Source of the DNA: Luminiphilus sp.
Lineage (GTDB): Bacteria > Pseudomonadota > Gammaproteobacteria > Pseudomonadales > Halieaceae
Length of the DNA: 5,346 bases
Reading direction: 5' to 3'
Assembly (NCBI GenBank): GCA_024638905.1
Contig: JAHEJH010000108.1
Location: 1 to 5,346 of the forward strand
Every line of letters starts with the position of its first letter. Position 1 is the stretch's first letter. A program made the position numbers and the translations under genes. Positions 1 through 5,346 of this stretch are shown in pieces. Under the pieces are notes generated by a model. That model saw only the letters and a program-made list of their open reading frames with translations. It had not been told where the DNA came from and made no database searches.

Positions 1-12
1 TTATGTTACTGC

Positions 13-57
13 CTCAACGGAGTCGACGCGACTGATCAGAGAGCGTTAAACGTTGAG
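13..57. repeat. Inverted repeat around the murU stop
   Basis: CTCAACG (13-19) is the exact reverse complement of CGTTGAG (51-57), which is the end of the murU coding sequence including codons for Leu-Asn. A small AGTCG-ACG-CGACT hairpin (21-33) sits between them. The region could form a branched structure at the end of the murU message. There is no T-run downstream on the minus strand, so it is not a convincing terminator. The 45 bases left of murU contain no gene that can be supported. Confidence 0.3.
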
Positions 58-726
58 CGCCGCCAGGCGCTCAGGCGTGCCGACGTCGTTCCATACGCCT
101 TCAAACCTCTCACCCGATAAGTGCCCCTGCAGAATGGCGTCATCAAGGAGCGGTTTGAGTGCGCGCTTGCCGCGCTCGTAACCGGCAAAAAAATCGGCTG
201 CGTAGAGTGCAATGCCGCTAAAGGTCAGCGTATTTCTTGATGGGGCTTCAAAGGTCACAGTGTCTTCAGGTTGCTCCACCTTGCCGTCAACCAGGCGAAA
301 ATCGCCCCCGAGATGATGGGTTGGATTGTCAACCAACACCAAGCGGCCCTGCCCGGAATCAATGGCTCTATCGATCAAGCGCTTGAAGGGATAGTCGCAG
401 TACACATCACCATTGACCACGATAAAGGGCGCTTCACCGAGGAGTGGCAGGGCTTCAATGATCCCCCCCGCCGTTTCCAGCGGCGCCGCCTCTCTGGATA
501 CCCGGATGCGAAGGCCCCAGCGACCGCCATCGCCACAAAAGGCGGCGACCTGGTCTCCAAGGTATGAGGCATTAACCACCACGTCGCTGACCCCGGCGTC
601 GCGCAAGCGGACCAGGTGATGCTCGAGCAAGGGCACACCGCCGACTTTGAGAAGTGGCTTTGGCGTCTCATGGGTGAGGGGGCGCATCCGCCTGCCCTCC
701 CCCGCCGCAAGAATCATTGCTCTCAC
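46..726 (-). CDS. murU: N-acetylmuramate alpha-1-phosphate uridylyltransferase MurU
   Basis: This is a cytoplasmic sugar-nucleotide pyrophosphorylase that joins MurNAc-1-phosphate and UTP to give UDP-MurNAc in the anabolic peptidoglycan recycling pathway. At 226 aa it matches the usual MurU size (about 220-225). Visible in the sequence are the N-terminal nucleotide-binding signature LAAGEGRRMRPLT (residues 6-18), TPKPLL with the conserved Lys23, ETAGGI (84-89), the metal-binding NGDVY with Asp107, and the C-terminal WNDVGTPERL (212-221). The GTG start at 724-726 is preferred: it yields the family-typical opening MRAMILAAG, and an in-frame TAG lies four codons upstream. The Shine-Dalgarno match is poor (a TAGG about 8 bases upstream). 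The gene lies 43 bases downstream of amgK on the same strand, which fits one transcript and consecutive pathway steps. A general glucose-1-phosphate nucleotidyltransferase is the alternative reading, but the amgK partner makes MurU much more likely. Confidence 0.93.
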   Translation of the reverse strand: MRAMILAAGEGRRMRPLTHETPKPLLKVGGVPLLEHHLVRLRDAGVSDVVVNASYLGDQVAAFCGDGGRWGLRIRVSREAAPLETAGGIIEALPLLGEAPFIVVNGDVYCDYPFKRLIDRAIDSGQGRLVLVDNPTHHLGGDFRLVDGKVEQPEDTVTFEAPSRNTLTFSGIALYAADFFAGYERGKRALKPLLDDAILQGHLSGERFEGVWNDVGTPERLAALNV

Positions 727-738
727 CAGAGTGACCTA

Positions 739-762
739 TTCTGCATAGCCTTCTGCATAGCC
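739..762. repeat. Perfect 12-bp tandem duplication in the amgK-murU gap
   Basis: TTCTGCATAGCC occurs twice head to tail (739-750 and 751-762) with no mismatch, filling more than half of the 43-base gap between the two genes. Read on the minus strand, each copy supplies an ATG. Both ATGs lie in the same frame and open a tiny 11-codon reading frame (758 to 723), whose TGA stop overlaps the murU GTG start as GTGA. The repeat is certain; any role in coupling is inference. Confidence 0.9.
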
Positions 763-769
763 AGCCCGT

Positions 770-1924
770 TTAGCACTCGTCGGTCCGCTGACCGCTGTAC
801 CAGTGCTGACTCGCTACCTTCGGCATCACTGCTTCCTCAAACCAATCTGAGAAAGCGCCAACCGCGGGCTCCGCGTGATATCGCGCCAAAGCCTCGCGCA
901 CATAGTCGAGCACCAGCGGTAAGTCATTTAGGTAATCGGGCTTCTGGTCGCGCAAACACAACCGCGCAAAAACACCCATGACACGAAGATGCCGTTGCAG
1001 CCCTACCAGATCAAACTGGCGTACGAAGGCTTGTGCATCATCGGAGATCCCCACCCCCTGCGCCATCAGCTGCTCACGGTAAGCACCCAACCAGCGGAGC
1101 TGATCGTCTCTCGGCCAGCAGATGTAACAGTCCTTGAGCAGAGAGACAGGGTCGTAAGTCACAGGCCCCAGCACCGCATCCTGAAAGTCGATCATGCCCA
1201 AGCGGCCATCAGCGAGACACATGATGTTGCGGCTGTGAAAATCGCGGTGCACCACGCACTGCAATTGCTCCCGGAAAACGGAGACAAGCAGAGCCAGCAA
1301 CTCCTGCCAGATTGCTGATGGCAGATCTGCTTGGGCGAGGCCGAGATATTTTTGCAGAAACCACTCGGGAAACACTGATAATTCGTCTGCAATCCGCTGC
1401 GCGTCGAATACCGGCAGATCGGCAGCGACGCAAGGTATGGTCGCCAACCCGCTAAGTTCACCTAGCGCCTGCGAATACAGGTTATCCGCGGTAGCAGGCG
1501 TGAGCCGTACCGAAAGCAATACATCCCCAAAATCCTCCATGAGGAAGAAGCCGCTGTCGAGGTCGCTCGCTAGTAGCGAGGGCACCGTAAGTCCCGCTCG
1601 ATGCAATAATTTTTGAACTGCGAGAAAGGCCTCGTTGTTCTCTGACGGCGGAGACGACGCGGCAATCAGCGTTTCATCGTCAGTCGACATCACGAGCGGG
1701 GGCTCAGACGGTTCGTTCGGAGAAGCCTGTTCCGTTATCGCCGAGTCGCCGGCACCGGGGACGTGACTGGATGTTGCGGGCGACCCTGCGGACAGCGACA
1801 CACGAAAATATCGCCGAGGACTAGCATCGCCGGCTATCTGGCGCACATTCAGTGCGGCTTCCGGCACTTGCAGCACGCTGGAGAGCCAGCGACGCAGCTG
1901 CGCTGGCGGTTGCGCGGTCTGCAT
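770..1924 (-). CDS. amgK: N-acetylmuramate/N-acetylglucosamine anomeric kinase AmgK
   Basis: This is a cytoplasmic aminoglycoside-phosphotransferase-fold kinase that phosphorylates the C1 hydroxyl of MurNAc and GlcNAc with ATP, feeding MurU. Residue numbers here count from a possible TTG start at 1954 (394 aa). The family opening GDASPRRYFRV is at 42-52, the N-lobe segment FFLMEDFGDVLL at 136-147, the catalytic loop HRDFHSRN at 236-243 with Asp238, and the metal-binding IDFQD at 255-259 with Asp256, followed by GPVTYDP. The ATG at 1922-1924 (residue 11) is chosen because the protein then begins close to the family N-terminus and leaves room for a divergent promoter. The TTG at 1954 has a GGGGA about 6 bases upstream and stays possible. 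Compared with the roughly 340-aa Pseudomonas proteins, it carries about 35 extra residues (about 55-90) rich in Ser, Pro, Glu and Ala between N-lobe strands. It is cotranscribed with murU downstream and divergent from lptD. Confidence 0.9.
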   Translation of the reverse strand: MQTAQPPAQLRRWLSSVLQVPEAALNVRQIAGDASPRRYFRVSLSAGSPATSSHVPGAGDSAITEQASPNEPSEPPLVMSTDDETLIAASSPPSENNEAFLAVQKLLHRAGLTVPSLLASDLDSGFFLMEDFGDVLLSVRLTPATADNLYSQALGELSGLATIPCVAADLPVFDAQRIADELSVFPEWFLQKYLGLAQADLPSAIWQELLALLVSVFREQLQCVVHRDFHSRNIMCLADGRLGMIDFQDAVLGPVTYDPVSLLKDCYICWPRDDQLRWLGAYREQLMAQGVGISDDAQAFVRQFDLVGLQRHLRVMGVFARLCLRDQKPDYLNDLPLVLDYVREALARYHAEPAVGAFSDWFEEAVMPKVASQHWYSGQRTDEC

Positions 1925-1990
1925 ATTGTGGTGTGATTTCTCGCCGTCTGACAATCGATGTCCCCAGTTCGGACCGATCCTGAAGCAGGC

Positions 1991-1996
1991 ATTATG
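1991..1996 (-). promoter_or_regulatory. Candidate -10 element for amgK-murU
   Basis: On the minus strand these bases read CATAAT, a five-of-six match to the sigma-70 -10 consensus. They lie about 36-66 bases upstream of the two possible amgK starts. No convincing -35 hexamer is seen at 16-18 bases; a TTGATG sits only 13 bases away, which is too close. Position between divergent genes supports the call, but sequence support is weak. Confidence 0.3.
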
Positions 1997-2041
1997 ACCC
2001 CCTTCTTGACATCAATCGAATGGGAGGCAAGCGGACGCCGC

Positions 2042-4468
2042 ATGCTTTATGATTCTGGGCCCGACCCGGATCGATCACTCCACTTGCCTTTAACCAGCTC
2101 AGCCACCTTCTTTGCGCGACAGCCGCTTGTTATGGGCGTGCTCACTGCGTCTGTGAGCCTGACCTCAGGGCTTGTGCAGGCTGACGGTCTCACCGAGGTC
2201 TCAGTAGCGCCGTGGCCGGACTGGACGCCGATCAAGGTCATTCCCCTTGATCAGGCCACACTTCGTTGCCGGCAATGTCAGGGGCAGTTTCTGGATCCTC
2301 TGGCGAATGTCGACCAGAGCGTACCGCCGGGTGAGGCTGATCTGGAGGTGACAGCAGACGACAGCAAAGTCACCGAAACCAAGCTCTATTTCAATGGCAA
2401 CGTCAGTGTGCAGCAGGGATACCGAAGCGTTACCGCTGATACGGTGGAGATAGATCGACAGAACGAAACAGCAGTGGCATCAGGGAACGTGACCCTGCGT
2501 GAGCCCGGCATCGTGATGACCGGCTCGGAGATTCGGTACAACAGTGTGTCTGAGCAAGCTGATCTGAGCCATGCCCAATATGTCCTTCATGATCGCCAGC
2601 TGTCCGGCAGTGCCCAGGCCCTGACTCGGCACGCTGACGGCAACATCGCGATCAGCGAGGGCGCCATGACCTACTGCGCACCGGATGATCCTTCCTGGGT
2701 GCTCCATGCCGAGTCGCTAACAATTGATCCCGAACAGGGAGAGGGTGAGGCTTGGGGCGCAAAACTGAAGGTCGAGGGGGTACCCGTTCTTTATCTCCCG
2801 TGGGTGCAATTCCCCATCGATTCGCGCCGAAAAACTGGGCTGCTGTTTCCCGACATAGGGAGTGACAGTCGCGGTGGACTGGATATCACTCAGCCCATTT
2901 ATTTCAATCTGGCGCCCAATTACGACGCACTTTACCGCCCACGTCACATAGAAGAGCGAGGACTATTACACCAAGGGCAAGGGCGCTGGTTGAGTGACAG
3001 GGCCGGCTATTGGGAGATGAACGGCGGCTGGATTGGCGATGACGAGCGCTACCAGAATGCCAACCCCACAAATAATTCCGACCGGTGGCTGTTTAACACG
3101 CAACACAGTGGGGAATTCGGCCCCGCGTGGCGAACCAAAATTGCCTACACCCGGGTCAGCGACCCGGAGTACATACGAGACCTCGACAACAACCGGCTCA
3201 GCGCGCAGCGCCAAACCGCATTACAACAGCTGGGTAGAGTCGACTGGTTAGGAGAAGACTGGCAGGTTCGCCTGGACGTGGAGAGATTTCAGTCCCTCGC
3301 CGACGATATTCGTAACGACTACCAGAAGCTGCCACAGATCACCGCGAGGTGGCGTGGCGACCAGAACTGGATGGGCGTAGAACCGATCCTGCTCACTCAG
3401 CTATCGCATTTTGACAGTGAATCTGTGCGCGTGACCGGCGAGCGTCTCTATATGGAGGCAGGCCTGACCATGCCCAATCGATGGGCCTATGGTTTCCTCA
3501 CGCCTACCGTGAAATATCGATCTGTCTCCTACGAGCTCGATGACTTTCCACTTATCGAGGATGACTCTCCGGACGCCGGCTCGGTGATGGCCAGCCTCGA
3601 CGGCGGGCTGATTTTTGAACGCCAAACCTCACTGTTTAGTAGCAAAGTGACTCAGACGCTGGAACCGCGGGCATACTATCTTTACTCGGAATATGAGGAG
3701 CAATCCGGGCAGCCTGACTTTGACAGTGCTGAGCTGACTTTCAGTTATGATCAACTGTACCGGGATACCCGATTCTCGGGCCACGACCGCATTGATGACG
3801 CCGATCAGCTGTCCCTCGGCGTTACCAGCCGTTTTATCGATAACGCGTCGGGCAATGAGACGTTACGTGCCAGCATCGGTCAGATATTCTACTTTCGTGA
3901 CCGCGGGGTAAGACTCAACCAGATCGACCCTGACCTGAGAGAGTCAACCTCGGCGATCGCTGCCGAGCTGGCCTTATCGCCCTCGAGAAAATGGCAAGTT
4001 CGCGCTAGCATCTTGTACGACCCCAGCGACAGCAACTTTGATGCGGCTTATGCGCAGGCCAGCTTCACGCCCGAGCATGGCAAAATCTTCAACCTGGGCT
4101 ACACCCTGCGAGAACCGCCGCCCTCTTTGATCGACCGCCCGGTCACCGAACAAGCCAATGCGTCGGCCTACTACCCCATCAACGATACCTGGAGCGTGTT
4201 TGGCGCCTACGCATATTCTCTCGAAGCTTCGGAGGCTGTCGAGAGCATGGTGGGATTTGAATACGATGACTGCTGCTGGCGAGTACGTCTGCTTTACATG
4301 CGTTACGTCGATACGCTCGTTGGGGATATCGTCGACTTCAACGATCCGAATCTGGAGCGCGAGAGTTCATTCCAAATTCAGGTGATGCTGAAGGGCATGG
4401 GAGGCTTTGGCGGTCGGGTGGATGAGCTCCTCAGCGACATGATTCGGGGCTTCACCAAGAAGCCCTGA
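2042..4468 (+). CDS. lptD: LPS-assembly outer-membrane protein LptD
   Basis: LptD is the outer-membrane barrel which, with the lipoprotein LptE, inserts lipopolysaccharide into the outer leaflet. Residue numbers count from the first in-frame ATG at 1958 (836 aa). A hydrophobic signal segment (about 55-72) ends in a plausible cleavage site VQA|DG at 75/76. Next come a CRQC motif (104-107), the periplasmic OstA/jellyroll domain (about 127-265, with the repeated pattern GNVSVQQGY and SGNVTLREPG), then a long beta-barrel with alternating aromatic strands. The pattern TYC-APDDPSW (Cys240) and the adjacent pair DDCCWR (Cys772, Cys773) match the disulfide-forming cysteines of E. coli LptD (Cys173, Cys724, Cys725). 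The end, LKGMGGFGGRVDELL, is family-typical. The start is unresolved. ATG 1958 and ATG 1994 would leave no divergent promoter. ATG 2042 has a distant GGGAGG (14 bases). TTG 2084 gives the cleanest signal peptide but lacks a good ribosome site. The gene is divergent from amgK and is not followed by surA. Confidence 0.95.
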   Translation: MLYDSGPDPDRSLHLPLTSSATFFARQPLVMGVLTASVSLTSGLVQADGLTEVSVAPWPDWTPIKVIPLDQATLRCRQCQGQFLDPLANVDQSVPPGEADLEVTADDSKVTETKLYFNGNVSVQQGYRSVTADTVEIDRQNETAVASGNVTLREPGIVMTGSEIRYNSVSEQADLSHAQYVLHDRQLSGSAQALTRHADGNIAISEGAMTYCAPDDPSWVLHAESLTIDPEQGEGEAWGAKLKVEGVPVLYLPWVQFPIDSRRKTGLLFPDIGSDSRGGLDITQPIYFNLAPNYDALYRPRHIEERGLLHQGQGRWLSDRAGYWEMNGGWIGDDERYQNANPTNNSDRWLFNTQHSGEFGPAWRTKIAYTRVSDPEYIRDLDNNRLSAQRQTALQQLGRVDWLGEDWQVRLDVERFQSLADDIRNDYQKLPQITARWRGDQNWMGVEPILLTQLSHFDSESVRVTGERLYMEAGLTMPNRWAYGFLTPTVKYRSVSYELDDFPLIEDDSPDAGSVMASLDGGLIFERQTSLFSSKVTQTLEPRAYYLYSEYEEQSGQPDFDSAELTFSYDQLYRDTRFSGHDRIDDADQLSLGVTSRFIDNASGNETLRASIGQIFYFRDRGVRLNQIDPDLRESTSAIAAELALSPSRKWQVRASILYDPSDSNFDAAYAQASFTPEHGKIFNLGYTLREPPPSLIDRPVTEQANASAYYPINDTWSVFGAYAYSLEASEAVESMVGFEYDDCCWRVRLLYMRYVDTLVGDIVDFNDPNLERESSFQIQVMLKGMGGFGGRVDELLSDMIRGFTKKP
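2048..2053 (+). promoter_or_regulatory. Candidate -10 element for lptD
   Basis: TATGAT is a five-of-six match to the sigma-70 -10 consensus and sits about 50 bases from the oppositely facing candidate -10 of amgK, a usual back-to-back layout. No good -35 hexamer lies 16-18 bases upstream. A perfect TTGACA at 2006-2011 is 36 bases away, so it cannot pair with this element. If this promoter is real, lptD translation must begin downstream (for example TTG 2084), in conflict with the ATG at 2042. Confidence 0.27.
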
Positions 4469-4473
4469 ATTAT
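4439..4473 (+). terminator. 15-bp stem-loop spanning the lptD stop codon
   Basis: The left arm ATGATTCGGGGCTTC (4439-4453) pairs along its whole length with GAAGCCCTGAATTAT (4459-4473) around a five-base loop ACCAA. Two of the 15 pairs are G-U wobbles on the plus-strand RNA; on the minus strand they would become A-C mismatches, so the structure favours lptD mRNA. The TGA stop (4466-4468) is inside the right arm. The following bases TATCCTTAC are only mildly T-rich, so this may be a weak intrinsic terminator or a 3'-end-stabilising hairpin. The inverted repeat itself is clearly seen; its function is inferred. Confidence 0.5.
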
Positions 4474-4508
4474 CCTTACGCCTACTGCCCCCGCGTGGTG
4501 TAACGTTG

Positions 4509-4557
4509 CCTGTCGACACATGACGGTGCTAGAGCAACTGTGTCGCAGCCGGACAGG
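4509..4557. repeat. Nested inverted repeat in the lptD-protease convergent gap
   Basis: The outer arms CCTGTC (4509-4514) and GACAGG (4552-4557) enclose the inner arms GACACA (4515-4520) and TGTGTC (4539-4544). A seven-base bulge lies on the right side, and a small TGC-TAGA-GCA hairpin can form at the tip. All pairs are Watson-Crick, so the fold is available to RNA from either strand. No T-run follows on either side, so it is not a standard intrinsic terminator. It could limit read-through between the convergent genes or bind a protein; no function can be assigned. Confidence 0.45.
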
Positions 4558-4574
4558 AGCAGTATTGGCATATC

Positions 4575-4599
4575 AAAAAGCCCGCCAAACGAAGCAGCT
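4575..4599 (-). terminator. Possible intrinsic terminator of the protease gene
   Basis: On the minus strand AGCTGC (4599-4594) can pair with GCGGGCT (4585-4579) through six pairs, one of them a wobble and with one bulged G, around an eight-base loop. A run of five T follows directly (4579-4575). The stem overlaps the TAG stop codon of the protease. The G+C-rich right arm plus T-run is typical, but the stem is short and imperfect. Confidence 0.42.
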
Positions 4600-5346
4600 A
4601 CTCTTTCTGCTGGATTGCCTGAAGCAGTAACCAGATAGGCAAACCCGACGCGGGCGAGGCCGTGACGTTACCTGTGGCAGGAGCGCCTACCTGCGTTGCC
4701 GAGCCGCCATTGATGGAGAGGGTTGTGGTCACCGTGCAATTAAACGAGTCGGTCTCCGCAATCGGAAATTCATACGGACTTGAGCCCAGATTAGCGACAT
4801 CCACGACGGTGACGCCGCTCACTGCATTGGTACATCTCAGGGAGAGCGTCAGCATCGCTGGGTCAACAATATTGGGGTCGGTACTCCAGCTTATCGAGGC
4901 TTCGTCGATACTCGAGTCGAAAAAGACAGAGGTGGGGCTCACAGCACCTACCGTCACGGCCTGGGTATCTGCGACAGTCACGAGACCGCCCGCGCCATCA
5001 GAAATTGAGCCGGTCACCGTGCAAACTAATGCGCCTTGAGCCTGCACGGTATAGGGGGTAGCCCGCACCACAGCCCGGTCGGTCCACGTGGCAATTGCCA
5101 CTCCCCCGTCGGTGCAAGTCGCGGTGTAAGACGTGACCGCAGACGCATCCACAACCGCGCTAAATTCAAGTATCGCGCCTGCAGACTTGGCGCTCAGGGC
5201 GACCGTTACGCTAGGCAAACCCCCTTCAAAGGGCCTAGGCGCATCGAGGATGCCGGCACCAGACAAGGTATCGATCCCTGGAGCATCTACATCAAGGGCC
5301 GCGCGCACCAGCAGATCGCGAACAGTCTCGTCCACCGCATCCGCGG
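4598..5346 (-). CDS. Subtilisin-like (S8) serine protease, C-terminal part; 5' end outside window
   Basis: The frame is open through the right edge (the last codons read A-D-A before VDETVRDLL), so the true start lies outside the window. Numbering from the Val codon at 5335, residues 2-32 (DETVRDLLVRAAL...GIDTLSGAGILDA) are the recognisable last helix and end of an S8 peptidase domain. The catalytic Ser motif would lie just upstream and is not visible. After this come two tandem beta-sandwich, Ig/Fn3-like repeats of about 94 residues. Each has one cysteine pair (Cys74/Cys105 and Cys168/Cys200) and an aligned SPY or TPY turn before a CTVT strand. The cysteines suggest export and disulfides outside the cytoplasm. 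The protein ends in SGLPIWLLLQAIQQKE, a short hydrophobic tail without the usual basic sorting end. It converges on lptD, 129 bases away. The peptidase call is fairly sure; substrate and location are inferred. Confidence 0.72.
   Translation of the reverse strand, partial: ADAVDETVRDLLVRAALDVDAPGIDTLSGAGILDAPRPFEGGLPSVTVALSAKSAGAILEFSAVVDASAVTSYTATCTDGGVAIATWTDRAVVRATPYTVQAQGALVCTVTGSISDGAGGLVTVADTQAVTVGAVSPTSVFFDSSIDEASISWSTDPNIVDPAMLTLSLRCTNAVSGVTVVDVANLGSSPYEFPIAETDSFNCTVTTTLSINGGSATQVGAPATGNVTASPASGLPIWLLLQAIQQKE

Noticed and set aside
616..1318. Plus-strand open frames (121 and 109 aa) opposite murU and amgK
   Set aside because: They are antisense to well-recognised murU and amgK sequence, and their proteins are compositionally odd with no family features.
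1643..1792. A frameshift or insertion element inside amgK
   Set aside because: The frame is continuous, the flanking family motifs are in the same frame on both sides, and no inverted-repeat ends or target duplication are seen.
2006..2011. Perfect TTGACA, a sigma-70 -35 consensus
   Set aside because: No -10-like hexamer occurs 15-19 bases downstream (the region is AAGCGG-like), and the nearest TATGAT is 36 bases away.
1925..2085. Sigma-E type promoter for lptD, as known in E. coli
   Set aside because: No GGAACTT-like -35 with a matching TCTGA-type -10 was found on the plus strand in this interval.
4662..5039. Plus-strand 125-aa open frame opposite the protease
   Set aside because: It lies wholly antisense to a frame with clear S8 and repeat signatures and shows no recognisable domain or ribosome site; the codon bias of the real gene explains it.
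1..5346. CRISPR array, tRNA, rRNA, phage or transposon
   Set aside because: No regularly spaced repeats, cloverleaf sequence, integrase or transposase motifs are visible on either strand.

Overview
The window reads as a chromosomal envelope-biogenesis locus of a Gammaproteobacterium. It has moderately high GC, an outer-membrane LptD, and the MurU/AmgK peptidoglycan recycling pair placed divergently from lptD, as in Pseudomonas and related orders. The marine Cellvibrionales/Halieaceae-type groups would fit, but that placement is inference from protein style and cannot be proven here.

Layout. Bases 46-1924/1954 (minus strand) hold amgK followed by murU, 43 bases apart and very probably cotranscribed. 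AmgK phosphorylates recycled MurNAc (and GlcNAc) at C1, and MurU converts MurNAc-1-phosphate to UDP-MurNAc. Together they let recycled cell-wall sugar bypass de novo UDP-MurNAc synthesis. Bases ~1925-2085 are the divergent control region, where both long reading frames almost touch (1954 and 1958) although the real starts are probably further apart. Bases ~2042-4468 (plus strand) encode LptD, the outer-membrane translocon that inserts LPS. Bases 4469-4597 form a short convergent gap rich in inverted repeats. From 4598 to the right edge (minus strand) lies the C-terminal part of a secreted subtilisin-like (S8) serine protease: the last turn of its catalytic domain, two tandem cysteine-paired beta-sandwich repeats, and a short hydrophobic tail.

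The three left-hand genes act together in cell-envelope construction: peptidoglycan precursor salvage and LPS export. The right-hand gene breaks the usual order, because lptD is normally followed by surA, pdxA and rsmA on the same strand, whereas here a convergent protease follows.

Nothing in the window looks like a mobile element, CRISPR array, RNA gene or defence system. Unusual points are modest: a perfect 12-bp tandem duplication just ahead of murU, a Ser/Pro/Glu-rich insertion in the AmgK N-lobe, a 15-bp hairpin that swallows the lptD stop codon, a nested inverted repeat in the convergent gap, an odd fifth cysteine in LptD, and the repeat-and-tail architecture of the protease.
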